Positions 7,428 through 16,427 of a DNA stretch of 64,000 nucleotides are shown in pieces (position 1 is the stretch's first letter; each line of letters starts with the position of its first letter). The stretch lies in assembly GCA_047600605.1 (NCBI GenBank), contig JASGKK010000001.1, positions 620,001 through 684,000 on the forward strand, read 5' to 3'. The stretch is from CAYMZZ01 sp047600605 (lineage in GTDB: Bacteria > Bacteroidota > Bacteroidia > Chitinophagales > Chitinophagaceae). The translations under genes were made by a program, and so were the position numbers. The notes beneath the pieces were generated by a model. The model was not told the DNA's origin, made no database searches, and was given only the letters and a program-made list of their open reading frames with translations.

Positions 7428-9845
7428 ATGAGAAAAACCGTTTCGTTTTGCTCACTGCTTCTTACTACAGCAGTGGCCATGGCCCAGCAGCCACTGGCGC
7501 CGCTCACCGTCGAAAAAATCATGCGCGATCCCAAATGGATCGGCAGCTCCCCTTCGGGTATTCAGTGGGCACAGGATGCCAAAAGCTTTTATTTTGACTG
7601 GAATCCCGATGCAGCCCCGGATGATTCCATCTATGTATGGCAGACCGGACGGCCTCAGCCAGTAAAGACCAGTGCTGCAGAACGTGAAAGCTTTTTATCA
7701 GCCAATGCCGTTGTTTATAATCAGGACCGCTCGGCCATGATTTATAATAAAAATGGAGATATATTCTATAAAGATTTAAAAAACAATATAATCCGTCGCA
7801 TAACACAAACCGTTGAGACGGAAAGCGGCCCACAATTTTCTTTTCAGCAGCAAAAGATCGCTTACCGGCGTGACCAGAATCTTTATGCATGGGATATCAA
7901 AACAGGCGAAACAATTCAACTGACCAACGTACGATCCGGCACAGCTAACCCGGGCGGTACAGGCGGACCCGGCGGAGGCCGCTCCGGTGCCGGTGGTAGC
8001 GGAGGCAGCAACGCTGAAAGCGAGCAGGAAGCCTGGTTAAAAAGAGATCAGCTCCTTTATTTTGATGTACTGCGTAGCCGAAAAGATAAAAGAGAGCAGG
8101 CTGCAGAAGCCCGCAAAGCAGAACCCAAACAACAGGAACTGCGCAGCATACCCTTGCAGGATCGCAGCCTGACGGGACTCAACCTCAGTCCCGACGGACG
8201 TTTTGTTACTTATTCACTTTATAAAGCTCCGGCCGGAGTAAAGAATACCATCGTACCAAACTATGTAACTGAATCCGGCTTTACCGTCGATATTCCTGCC
8301 CGCAGTAAAGTAGGCGCACCCGATGGCAGCTATTCTTTTTATCTGTACGATCGCGAAAAGGATACTATTTATTCCATCAAACCAGATTCGCTGGCCGGCA
8401 TCCGCGACCTGCCCGATTATGTAAAAGATTATCCGGCACAGGCAGAACAACGCCGTAAGAAAAATGAACTGCGCAATGTGCGTTTTGGTAACACCTACTG
8501 GGCGCCCAACAGCAGTTATGCACTGGTCGAGATCCGCTCGACTGATAACAAAGACCGCTGGATCATTTTGCTCGATCCGGCCACATCGCGTTATCAGCTG
8601 CTGAGCCGCCAGCGTGACGAAGCCTGGATTGGCGGACCCGGCATGTTTGGCAGCATCGGCTGGATCAATGATACGCAGTGCTGGTACCAGTCGGAAGAGA
8701 CAGGTTATTCGCATATATATATTCATGATATTAAAACCGGCACTCGCCGCGCGCTTACTGCCGGTAAATGGGAAGTGCAGCAGGCACGCCTGTCAAACGA
8801 CAAAAAGTTTTTCTATATCAGCAGCAACGAAGTACATCCCGGTGAGCAACATTATTATAAAGTGTCTATTGCCGATGGACGCCGTCAGCAACTGACCTCC
8901 ATGACCGGAGCCAATCAGGTAAGCCTGTCGCCCGATGAAAAATACCTGGCTTACCTGTACTCTTCGCCTACGCATCCATGGGAGTTGTATGTACAGGAAA
9001 ATAAACCCGGTGCAAAAGCACAACAGATCACGGATAAAGCCGAGACGGCCGAGTTTCGTTCCTATGCCTGGCGCCAGCCCGATGTGATCAGTTTTAAAGC
9101 TGCTGATGGAGCCGAGGTCTACGCACGCGTATATAAACCGAGCAACCCGCATCCCAATAAACCGGCCGTATTGTTTGTACATGGAGCGGGGTACCTGCAA
9201 AACGCTCACAAATGGTGGAGCAGTTATTTCCGCGAATTCATGTTCAACAACCTGCTGGCCGATAATGGTTATTACGTAATGGATATTGATTACCGGGGCA
9301 GTGCCGGCTATGGCCGCGACTGGCGCACAGGTATCTATCGTCATATGGGCGGCAAAGACCTGAGCGATCATGTGGATGCGGTGAAATACCTGCAGGCTAC
9401 CTATGGCGTAAATCCTGCGCATATTGGAGTATACGGTGGTTCATACGGCGGCTTTATTACCCTGATGGCGCTGTTTACCGAGCCGGATGTATTTGCCGCC
9501 GGTGCAGCCCTGCGCCCCGTTACCGACTGGGCACAGTACAATCATGGCTATACATCCAATATCCTTAACGAGCCATTTACCGACAGCCTGGCTTATCGTC
9601 GCAGCAGCCCGCTCTATTTTGCCGAAGGCCTGAAAGGCGACCTGCTTATCTGCCATGGTATGGTCGATGTGAATGTACATTACCAGGATGCAGTAAAACT
9701 GTCACAGCGCCTGATCGAACTGGGTAAAGACAACTGGGAACTGGCCTCCTACCCTATGGAGGATCATGGTTTTGTGGAACCCAGTAGCTGGACCGACGAA
9801 TACAAACGGATTTTCAAACTTTTTGAACGTGTATTAAAGAAGTAA
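7428..9845 (+). CDS. secreted S9 family (DPP-IV-like) prolyl oligopeptidase
   Basis: An 805-aa serine peptidase with a cleavable signal peptide (MRKTVSFCSLLLTTAVAMAQ). An N-terminal beta-propeller of the DPP-IV type (about residues 40-530) gates an alpha/beta-hydrolase domain (about 560-805). The catalytic triad is visible: Ser672 in GGSYGG, Asp747 in MVDVNVHY and His780 in MEDHGF. It probably cleaves dipeptides from proline-containing peptides in the periplasm. An unusual Gly/Ser-rich insertion lies near residues 173-195 inside the propeller, probably a surface loop. The TlpA-type gene follows after 54 nt and may be co-transcribed. Family is certain; substrate specificity is inferred. Confidence 0.92.
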   Translation: MRKTVSFCSLLLTTAVAMAQQPLAPLTVEKIMRDPKWIGSSPSGIQWAQDAKSFYFDWNPDAAPDDSIYVWQTGRPQPVKTSAAERESFLSANAVVYNQDRSAMIYNKNGDIFYKDLKNNIIRRITQTVETESGPQFSFQQQKIAYRRDQNLYAWDIKTGETIQLTNVRSGTANPGGTGGPGGGRSGAGGSGGSNAESEQEAWLKRDQLLYFDVLRSRKDKREQAAEARKAEPKQQELRSIPLQDRSLTGLNLSPDGRFVTYSLYKAPAGVKNTIVPNYVTESGFTVDIPARSKVGAPDGSYSFYLYDREKDTIYSIKPDSLAGIRDLPDYVKDYPAQAEQRRKKNELRNVRFGNTYWAPNSSYALVEIRSTDNKDRWIILLDPATSRYQLLSRQRDEAWIGGPGMFGSIGWINDTQCWYQSEETGYSHIYIHDIKTGTRRALTAGKWEVQQARLSNDKKFFYISSNEVHPGEQHYYKVSIADGRRQQLTSMTGANQVSLSPDEKYLAYLYSSPTHPWELYVQENKPGAKAQQITDKAETAEFRSYAWRQPDVISFKAADGAEVYARVYKPSNPHPNKPAVLFVHGAGYLQNAHKWWSSYFREFMFNNLLADNGYYVMDIDYRGSAGYGRDWRTGIYRHMGGKDLSDHVDAVKYLQATYGVNPAHIGVYGGSYGGFITLMALFTEPDVFAAGAALRPVTDWAQYNHGYTSNILNEPFTDSLAYRRSSPLYFAEGLKGDLLICHGMVDVNVHYQDAVKLSQRLIELGKDNWELASYPMEDHGFVEPSSWTDEYKRIFKLFERVLKK

Positions 9846-9899
9846 CGCTTAACTTCACGGACCCCCTTATTCTTATTTCATCACCTAAACCAAATAGCA

Positions 9900-11831
9900 A
9901 TGAATCACAAAAAATGGATGTTGCTGCTGGCTGCAAGCTGGTCGTTAACAGCCTGGGGCCAAAACAACCTGGAGATCAGCCCCGAAAAACCAAAACCTGG
10001 TGATGTGATCACCATCACCTACACTCCCGGCGGCGACCTGGCCGGCTCAATCCTTCCTGTAGAAGGTGTCGTTTATCAGGCAACCAAAAAAGGTAACAAA
10101 GCAGATGATGTTGTATTGCAACGTAAGAATGGGAAATGGGTAGGCTCGGTAACAACTGACACTGCTGCCAATTTCCTGTACTTCGGTTTCTCGATTGAGA
10201 AAAAATATGATACCAATGGTGGCAATGGCTATACCACTGCCCTTTATGAAGATGGCAAAGCCCGCAAAGGCGCCTACTTTTCTGAATCAAATTTTTATCA
10301 GTATGCAGGCAGTGCTGTAGGTGTGGAAGCTGATTTCGTAAAAGCCAAAGCTTCTTTCGAGAAAGAGTTTGAACTGAACCCCGACAGCAAAAAGGAATAT
10401 GCATATCCCTACGCCCGGGTACAGGTTCAACTCAAGAAAGAAGATGCGATGAAGATCTATCAGAAAGAGATTGAAACCATCCTGAAAGAAGGTCTTAAAA
10501 CAGAGAATGATTATTCCAGCCTCGAAATCTTCTACCAGGTGGCCCGTCTGCCCGAACAGGCCAAGATGATCAGCACTATTCGCAAAGAAAAATTTCCCAA
10601 TGGCTCCTGGAAAGTACAGGATCTCGTAAGCCGTTTCCTTTCTGAAAAAGATATGACCAAAAAGAAAGAACTGCTGAATGAGTTTGTTAAGAATGTAGAA
10701 AGCGGTGATGAAAAATGGCAGGCTTACAAAAACAGCCTCAACTCTTACCGCAGTGTGGTTCCCCGTTCTTATATCTCCCAGAAAAAATGGGATGAATTCA
10801 AAACAGCCGTAGCTGAATCAGGTATCACCAACAAAATGGACCTGGCATCTCTGTACAACAGTGCCGCCTGGGAAATGCAGAAAAATGGCGAAAGCCTGCC
10901 CCTGGCCGAAGAGTTTATAGAGCTGGCTACCAGCTATGCAAAGGAAAATTGGAAAAATCCACAGGGCACCAAACCTGATTATCTGACCGCTAAACAGTGG
11001 GCCAAAAACAATGAGTCCATGTATGCCATGTATGCAGATACCTATGGCATGGTCATGTATCGTAACGGCAAATACAAAAAAGGTTTACCTGTAGCTAAAG
11101 AAGCGGCACTGGTGATCAATAAAAGTGACGATGCCGACCAGAACAATACTTATGCCCTGCTCGCCGAAAAGGCATTGCCCCAAAAGCAATATGTAAAAGA
11201 GCTGGAGCAATTTGTTAAAAACGGTAAATCCACTTCCGAAGTAAAAGAGATCCTGCAACGCGCCTATACCAAGAGCAAGAAATCAGAAGCGGGCTTTGAA
11301 GATTACTATGTAACTCTTCAGAAGGAAGGTTATGAAAAGATGCTGGCCGAACTGCGCAAATCAATGCTCGATGAAGTCGCGCCCTCTTTTGCCCTTTATA
11401 ACCTCGAAGGTAAAAAGACAGATATCTCTGACCTGAAAGGTAAAGTGGTAGTGGTTGACTTCTGGGCTACCTGGTGCGGCCCCTGTATTGCTTCTTTCCC
11501 CGGTATGCAAAAAGCCGTTGCCAAATACAAAGACAACCCCAATGTGAAATTCATCTTTGTTGACACCTGGGAGCGCGTAGACGACAAAAAGAAAAATGCG
11601 GCCGACTTTGTAGCTCAAAAGAAATACGACTTTGATGTATGGCTTGATGAGGAAGACAAGGTGGTATCATCATTCAAAGTAGATGGTATTCCCACCAAAT
11701 TTGTACTGGACCCTGCTGGCAAAATCCGCTTCAAAACTGTTGGTTTCGATGGCAGTGATGACAAGCTGGTACAGGAGCTTTCAGCTATGATCGAAATGGC
11801 AGGCAGCGCCTCCGAAAAGAAAGGATTCTAA
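9900..11831 (+). CDS. large TlpA-family thioredoxin-domain protein
   Basis: A 643-aa exported protein with a signal peptide ending AWG-QNN. The C-terminal domain (about residues 490-630) is a TlpA/ResA-like thioredoxin fold with VVVDFWATWCGPC; the redox pair is Cys526/Cys529, and the cis-Pro lies in VDGIPTKFVLD. The N-terminal part starts with a beta-rich region (ISPEKPKPGDVITITYTPGG), followed by a long helical, Lys/Glu-rich region that may hold TPR-like helices. Such proteins reduce or shuffle disulfides of exported proteins in Bacteroidota. It follows the S9 peptidase and is closed by a strong terminator. Targets are unknown. Confidence 0.85.
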   Translation: MNHKKWMLLLAASWSLTAWGQNNLEISPEKPKPGDVITITYTPGGDLAGSILPVEGVVYQATKKGNKADDVVLQRKNGKWVGSVTTDTAANFLYFGFSIEKKYDTNGGNGYTTALYEDGKARKGAYFSESNFYQYAGSAVGVEADFVKAKASFEKEFELNPDSKKEYAYPYARVQVQLKKEDAMKIYQKEIETILKEGLKTENDYSSLEIFYQVARLPEQAKMISTIRKEKFPNGSWKVQDLVSRFLSEKDMTKKKELLNEFVKNVESGDEKWQAYKNSLNSYRSVVPRSYISQKKWDEFKTAVAESGITNKMDLASLYNSAAWEMQKNGESLPLAEEFIELATSYAKENWKNPQGTKPDYLTAKQWAKNNESMYAMYADTYGMVMYRNGKYKKGLPVAKEAALVINKSDDADQNNTYALLAEKALPQKQYVKELEQFVKNGKSTSEVKEILQRAYTKSKKSEAGFEDYYVTLQKEGYEKMLAELRKSMLDEVAPSFALYNLEGKKTDISDLKGKVVVVDFWATWCGPCIASFPGMQKAVAKYKDNPNVKFIFVDTWERVDDKKKNAADFVAQKKYDFDVWLDEEDKVVSSFKVDGIPTKFVLDPAGKIRFKTVGFDGSDDKLVQELSAMIEMAGSASEKKGF

Positions 11832-11846
11832 GACCGTTCTTTATTA

Positions 11847-11892
11847 TAAAAAAAGCCTACCTGGCAGCCATCCGGCTCCGGTAGGCTTTTTT
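11847..11892 (+). terminator. rho-independent terminator after TlpA gene
   Basis: AAAAAAGCCTACC and GGTAGGCTTTTTT pair around an 18-nt loop that itself has a small CCGG stem; a T run follows. Strong intrinsic terminator. Confidence 0.85.
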
Positions 11893-11976
11893 CATGTCCC
11901 GGCACCGGACCGGAAGCAGACCGGAAAGGGATAACCAGTTAACAATCAGCATTTCAGATGAATGACCCGCTGCATA

Positions 11977-12005
11977 TTGTAAACTGTCAACAATCCCTAT
12001 ATTTG
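11977..12005 (+). promoter_or_regulatory. promoter of accD
   Basis: TTG at 11977-11979 and TATATTTG at 11998-12005 are spaced 18 nt, a full Bacteroidota -33/-7 pair. The start of transcription would be near 12012, which rules out the ATG at 11958 as the protein start and supports the ATG at 12024. Confidence 0.7.
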
Positions 12006-12023
12006 TACCCTAACAAATCATGT

Positions 12024-12938
12024 ATGGCAAAACAAGTCGAGGATTTTGACGCGAACCTGGCTGGAGAAGAGGGGAAAACCGAGGAGACGAAAACCAGCTG
12101 GTTCAAGCGGATCAAGACCGGCATTAATACAAAGACTTCCGAAAAAAAAGAAACCCCCGAAGGGCTCTGGACCAAATGCCCTGAATGCAATTATATCTGC
12201 ACCATGAATGAGCTGCGCGAGCATCTTTTTGTATGCCCCAAATGCAGCTATCACCATCGCATCAACAGCGACGAATACTATTCCATCATTTTTGACGAAG
12301 GCCAGTATACTGAGCTTTTTGACAATATCCGCAGCAAGGATTTCCTGGAATTTACCGATCTCAAGCCCTACAAAAAAAGGCTGGAAGACATCTGGAGCAA
12401 GACCAATCTGAAAGATTCGATGCGGGTGGCTACCGGTAATGTCAATGGTCAGCCTATTGTAGTAGCCTGTATGGATTTTGAATTTATCGGTGGCTCGCTG
12501 GGTAGTGTGATGGGTGAAAAGTTTGCCCGTGCTGTAGATTACTGCATCGAACACAAAATGCCTTATATGGTCATCAGCAAAAGTGGTGGTGCCCGTATGA
12601 TGGAAAGCGCTTTCTCGCTGATGCAACTGGCCAAAACCAGTGGCAAACTTTCGCAACTGAGCGATGCACGTCTCCCCTATATCTCCTTCCTCACCGATCC
12701 TACCTTTGGCGGCATTTCGGCTTCCTTTGGTATGCTGGGTGACCTGAATATAGCCGAACCCGGCGCACTTATCGGTTTTGCCGGTCCCCGGGTCATCAAG
12801 GAAACCATCAAAAAAGATCTGCCGGAAGGATTCCAGCGCAGCGAATTTTTGCTGGAGCACGGCTTCCTCGACTTCATTGTTCCCCGTACCGATCTCCGGG
12901 AAAAACTGTCGCAGGTACTTCGTCTTTTCGCCAATTAA
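12024..12938 (+). CDS. accD: acetyl-CoA carboxylase carboxyltransferase subunit beta
   Basis: Beta subunit of the carboxyltransferase that moves carboxyl groups from biotin to acetyl-CoA, the first step of fatty-acid synthesis. 304 aa from the ATG at 12024. An N-terminal Cys4 zinc ribbon is visible (CPEC near residue 52, CPKC near 71), followed by the crotonase-like core with GGSLGSVMGEK, ISKSGGARMMES and the oxyanion-hole stretch TDPTFGGISASFG. The first 25 residues (Asp/Glu/Lys-rich, before SWFKRIKTG) extend beyond many homologues. The promoter at 11977-12005 fixes this start. accA is not nearby, normal for the phylum; smpB lies downstream. Confidence 0.95.
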   Translation: MAKQVEDFDANLAGEEGKTEETKTSWFKRIKTGINTKTSEKKETPEGLWTKCPECNYICTMNELREHLFVCPKCSYHHRINSDEYYSIIFDEGQYTELFDNIRSKDFLEFTDLKPYKKRLEDIWSKTNLKDSMRVATGNVNGQPIVVACMDFEFIGGSLGSVMGEKFARAVDYCIEHKMPYMVISKSGGARMMESAFSLMQLAKTSGKLSQLSDARLPYISFLTDPTFGGISASFGMLGDLNIAEPGALIGFAGPRVIKETIKKDLPEGFQRSEFLLEHGFLDFIVPRTDLREKLSQVLRLFAN

Positions 12939-13055
12939 CCGAATTGTATATAGATGGCGTATAGCTTCATGGCTTGTGGCTGTGAATCTATACGCCATTA
13001 AATCGTACCTTGCAACCTATTTTCCTGACCTCTCAAAGGAGCTTCAGCCAATTTC

Positions 13056-13493
13056 ATGTCGGACATCAGAAACAGAGCAGCTTATCATGAATACTTCATA
13101 GATGCAAAATATGAAGCTGGTATGGTATTGCTGGGTACAGAGGTAAAATTGATTCGTGGAGGAAAAGTGAGTTTCAACGATAGCTATTGCCTGATCCATA
13201 AGGGCGAGATATGGATCAAATCACTGCATATTGCCGAGTATTCACATGGCAATATCAACAATCATGATCCGATACGCGACCGCAAACTGCTTTTGCAAAA
13301 GAGAGAAATCAGCCGTATCGAAGCCAAACTGAAAGAGAAAGGATATACGTTGATTCCCCTGCGCATTTTTTTCAACGATAAAAACCTGGTCAAAATAGAA
13401 ATCGGCCTGGCCAAGGGTAAAAAACTGCATGACAAACGGGATACCCTCCGTCAGAAAGATGCCGAACGTGAAATGAAACGATATCTCAAATAA
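13056..13493 (+). CDS. smpB: SsrA-binding protein SmpB
   Basis: 145-aa partner of tmRNA in trans-translation, which rescues stalled ribosomes and tags their products. The oligonucleotide-binding beta-barrel begins RNRAAYHEYFIDAKYEAGMVL with GTEVKLIRGGKVSFNDSYC, and the basic C-terminal tail (KGKKLHDKRDTLRQKDAEREMKR) that enters the decoding site is complete. Length matches the family. It lies 117 nt after accD in the same direction; no tmRNA gene is visible in this window. The sequence TACCTTGC about 50 nt upstream may be a -7 box but lacks a good -33 partner. Confidence 0.96.
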   Translation: MSDIRNRAAYHEYFIDAKYEAGMVLLGTEVKLIRGGKVSFNDSYCLIHKGEIWIKSLHIAEYSHGNINNHDPIRDRKLLLQKREISRIEAKLKEKGYTLIPLRIFFNDKNLVKIEIGLAKGKKLHDKRDTLRQKDAEREMKRYLK

Positions 13494-13538
13494 GGGCATT
13501 GCCCGCCAAAACAAGCATGGTTTTTGACAGTTAAGCGC

Positions 13539-14462
13539 ATGATAAAAAACTTACTGGTGGCCGGCTTCCTGGTCCTGGCCTTCAACTCATCCGCCCAATC
13601 GGTGTTTGGCTACTGGTATGGATTTGCCAATGTAAAAAGCAATAACGCCGCCAACAACTACCTGGTCGAAATGATCCTGCAACCCGAAAAAAACCATGTA
13701 AAGGGCGTACTCAACTATTATTTCAAAAACACCTTTCGCAGCCTGCAGGTAAAAGGCAATTACGATGCCACTACCCGCCAGCTTAGTCTCTACGATATCC
13801 CGGTAACCTACCACGCTTCTATCACCAATATGGAGATCGATTGCATTATGAATCTGCAGGCCAGCCTGCGGGTGGCGCGAGCCGGCTCCAACCTGGTAGG
13901 ACGTTTTGTAAGTCTGCCCGATTACAAATACACCTGCGTTGATATCAATTTCAACCTCACCCTTGATAAAGACAGTAAGCAAGACTCTGTACTGAAAGCC
14001 ATTCGTGAGTATAAAGAAACCTACCAGGTATGGCAACCCAGCCTTGCCGATACGCAGACTGCTGTTACCGTCATTCAGCGCAAAGTGGTGAACTATGTAG
14101 TGGAAAACCAGTTTAAAGAAAGAGAAACGGTATTGGCCCAGGAGATTGAAGTCAGCAGCGACTCCCTGCAGGTGGATTTTTATGATAATGGCGAAGTTGA
14201 CGGCGATTCGATCTCCGTTTTCTTCAACAATCAGTTGCTCGCTTTTTCGCAAAAACTCAGTACCCGTTCTATTCATTTCAACCTCGTCCTCGATAGCGCC
14301 CGTGCATACAATGAGCTGACCATGTTTGCCGACAACCTGGGGACCATTCCGCCCAATACAGCCCTTATGATTGTAACAGACGGCAACAAGCAATACCAGA
14401 TCAGGCTGAGCAGCAACCTGCAAAAGAATGCCAGCATCCGCATCAGGCGAAAGAAAAATTAA
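13539..14462 (+). CDS. secreted protein of unknown function with C-terminal beta module
   Basis: 307 aa from the ATG at 13539 (an in-frame TTG at 13524 is less likely). Signal peptide MIKNLLVAGFLVLAFNSSAQ. The first half (SVFGYWYGFANVKSN through YTCVDINFNL) is beta-rich with no recognisable catalytic motif. The C-terminal ~110 residues include VDFYDNGEVDGDSISVFFNN, then NELTMFADNLGTIPPNTALM. That text resembles a module seen in many Bacteroidota surface proteins, possibly a carbohydrate- or calcium-binding beta-sandwich. It follows smpB after 45 nt and could share its transcript. I do not recognise a function. Confidence 0.7.
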   Translation: MIKNLLVAGFLVLAFNSSAQSVFGYWYGFANVKSNNAANNYLVEMILQPEKNHVKGVLNYYFKNTFRSLQVKGNYDATTRQLSLYDIPVTYHASITNMEIDCIMNLQASLRVARAGSNLVGRFVSLPDYKYTCVDINFNLTLDKDSKQDSVLKAIREYKETYQVWQPSLADTQTAVTVIQRKVVNYVVENQFKERETVLAQEIEVSSDSLQVDFYDNGEVDGDSISVFFNNQLLAFSQKLSTRSIHFNLVLDSARAYNELTMFADNLGTIPPNTALMIVTDGNKQYQIRLSSNLQKNASIRIRRKKN

Positions 14463-14933
14463 AGCTCCTGAAATCGCTGCTATTCGGAGACCGGATTTCG
14501 CAAAAGTGTTATCTCCTAATCAATTACTTACAGATGATGTTGAACACTCTTTAAAAGTAAATCCCATTATAATAGTGTTGTATATGGTCGCAGGGTATCG
14601 GGTTCATTTTGTCGCCTTTTCGCTACCGTGTTCTCTTATTTTTTCTTGTGGTTCACGAGGTGCCTTGTTTTTCTCCGACTGAATCTTTCAGACAATACAA
14701 CTATCGGAGGCCGGAGAAAAACACAGCACCGGTGAACCACATCGGCCTGCCGGCCGTGGAGGCAAAAAGGGTCAATTAATCCGCTGCTGCAAACACTTAT
14801 TTTAGGTACAAAATAATAACAGCGAATTTTCAAACAATTCCCCGAACAACAATGTTCCAGGAATTGAGAAGGAATAAGCTATGGAAAAAAAATTTATCTG
14901 CATCTCAGCAATTTACCTATAAAGCCTTTCTGC
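14463..14933. other. gene-free region containing dispersed element copy B
   Basis: Holds copy B (14511-14769) with its cruciform at 14648-14740. The remaining 160 nt before the TlpA-type gene are A+T-rich and show no gene and no clean promoter box. Confidence 0.6.
14511..14769 (+). repeat. dispersed element copy B with cruciform
   Basis: The left part matches copy A. A long imperfect inverted repeat follows: GTGGTTCAC (14648-14656) pairs fully with GTGAACCAC (14732-14740), and inside it TTTTTCTCCG (14668-14677) pairs with CGGAGAAAAA (14712-14721). A small inner CTGAA-TCT-TTCAG hairpin is also present. The identical 27-nt core follows at 14743-14769. The element stops there, without the right part seen in A and C. 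Confidence 0.75.
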
Positions 14934-16379
14934 ATGCGCCGGAGTTTTCTCACCCCCTTGCTGTCAGTTATCATCTCGATAGCCTGTTCCCAGGCAGATC
15001 GACGCAACAATAACACCAGCATCCCGGCATCCGTAAATGACTCCGTAATTTTCATTATTGATGATAGCAGTGCGGTGCCAGCCGACAATAGTTATAACAT
15101 CAACCTGTATTATCACGATACGTTGGGATATGGTCACCCCTTCACCATATTTTCAGCGCAAACAACCCTCTTCTTAAACGCGCCAACTTTTTTCCTCCGG
15201 GCCGATGACAGACAAACTCCTTTCCTGGTATATCCCGGCGAACGAATCCATATCCGGTATGCAAAAAACGGGGAGATCCGCCTGTATATAAAAGACAACG
15301 CGGGTAGATCGGGTGAGTTAAGCTTTTTTCAGGAGCTGATCAGGCAAACCGATAACCTGTCTTACGCATTCCGGGCAATGCCTCATTTGTCTGCCAGATC
15401 AACAAAAGACAGCATCGCCTTGTCCGAAAAAATGATCCATACGCTGCTGCTGCAACGAATGAAGATGCTGCAATCCCAGGCCGGTAACTTTAGCAGCCTT
15501 TTTACGGCAATAGCCGGCAATGCCATCCACAGTGCTGCTATTTATGACAGCCTTGTGCTCTATTGGAACAACCGTGCACTGCTTGGAAATAAAGAATTGC
15601 AGAAAAAGATAACCGCTCAATTAAATGCCGTCAACAGACTCGGATTCCAGCCGTTTATTTTCAATACAAAACTATCCGGCGCCTACTCCAGTGCATTGCT
15701 GACCGGAAACCCGCATTATCCTGTAAACGACAGTATCAGTGTCGTGAAAATGTATCGCATCATCACTACACATATAACCGGCCAGCGAAAAGACTTCCTC
15801 CTGACCAGGTTACTGCTGGATGCCTATAATAAGGCCATTCCCATTTCACCCAAAACATTTCAGGACTATTTCTCAGATTGTGAAAATGAAATATACCGGA
15901 CTACTGTAAGTGCCCGCTTAACCGAAGCAGATGCGGTGCCGGCCAGCAGGAAAAATGGTAATAACCTGAGAGCCGGTGACGGAAAAACCATCGAAGACCT
16001 CTACGATGTAATCTCCCGGCACAAGGGCCGGTTAATACTGATCGATTTCTGGGCCAGTTGGTGTATTCCCTGCCGGGCAGAGATGCCTTTTGCCACAACA
16101 CTAAAAGAAAAATACAAAGACAGGCCTGTTTCGTTTCTTTACATATCCATTGATGAAGATACGGGCAACTGGCTGAAAGCCGCTGCACAGGAAAAACTCA
16201 ATAAAGACAATAGCTACCTGCTCCTGCACCGCGACAATGCTCCTTTTGCAAAGCAATACGCGATAAGCTCAATACCCCGGTATATGCTGTTTGGTAAAGA
16301 CGGGAAAGTATTGCTGGCAGATGCGCCCCGGCCAAGTGACGCAGAGTTGGTCAATGTGATCGATCGTTTCTTAAAATAA
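14934..16379 (+). CDS. TlpA-family thioredoxin-like lipoprotein
   Basis: 481 aa. The N-terminus (MRRSFLTPLLSVIISIACSQ) reads as a lipoprotein signal with lipidation on Cys18, although the -3 residue is atypical. The C-terminal domain (about residues 345-480) is a TlpA-type thioredoxin fold, LILIDFWASWCIPC, with redox cysteines 377 and 380 and cis-Pro in ISSIPRYMLFG. The region between is helical with no named domain, similar in layout to Bacteroidota thiol:disulfide proteins with an N-terminal DUF4369-like part. It is the second large TlpA-like protein in 7 kb but is not obviously a recent duplicate of the first. A hairpin terminator follows directly. Confidence 0.85.
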   Translation: MRRSFLTPLLSVIISIACSQADRRNNNTSIPASVNDSVIFIIDDSSAVPADNSYNINLYYHDTLGYGHPFTIFSAQTTLFLNAPTFFLRADDRQTPFLVYPGERIHIRYAKNGEIRLYIKDNAGRSGELSFFQELIRQTDNLSYAFRAMPHLSARSTKDSIALSEKMIHTLLLQRMKMLQSQAGNFSSLFTAIAGNAIHSAAIYDSLVLYWNNRALLGNKELQKKITAQLNAVNRLGFQPFIFNTKLSGAYSSALLTGNPHYPVNDSISVVKMYRIITTHITGQRKDFLLTRLLLDAYNKAIPISPKTFQDYFSDCENEIYRTTVSARLTEADAVPASRKNGNNLRAGDGKTIEDLYDVISRHKGRLILIDFWASWCIPCRAEMPFATTLKEKYKDRPVSFLYISIDEDTGNWLKAAAQEKLNKDNSYLLLHRDNAPFAKQYAISSIPRYMLFGKDGKVLLADAPRPSDAELVNVIDRFLK

Positions 16380-16406
16380 AAAACTGGCGAAATGCTCCGC
16401 CAGTTT
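16380..16406. terminator. bidirectional hairpin terminator
   Basis: AAACTGGCG (16381-16389) pairs with CGCCAGTTT (16398-16406) around an 8-nt loop, flanked by A-rich and T-rich ends. It lies between the convergent TlpA-type and parC genes and can serve both. Confidence 0.75.
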
Positions 16407-16427
16407 GTATCATATTTTTTATTTCAC

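Noticed and set aside
12018..12998. Long open frame opposite accD on the minus strand
   Set aside because: A shadow of accD; accD has clear zinc and carboxyltransferase motifs, while the opposite frame has none.
13587..14423. Long minus-strand frame opposite the secreted protein
   Set aside because: Its reading is the complement of a gene with a clear signal peptide and C-terminal module; no independent evidence.
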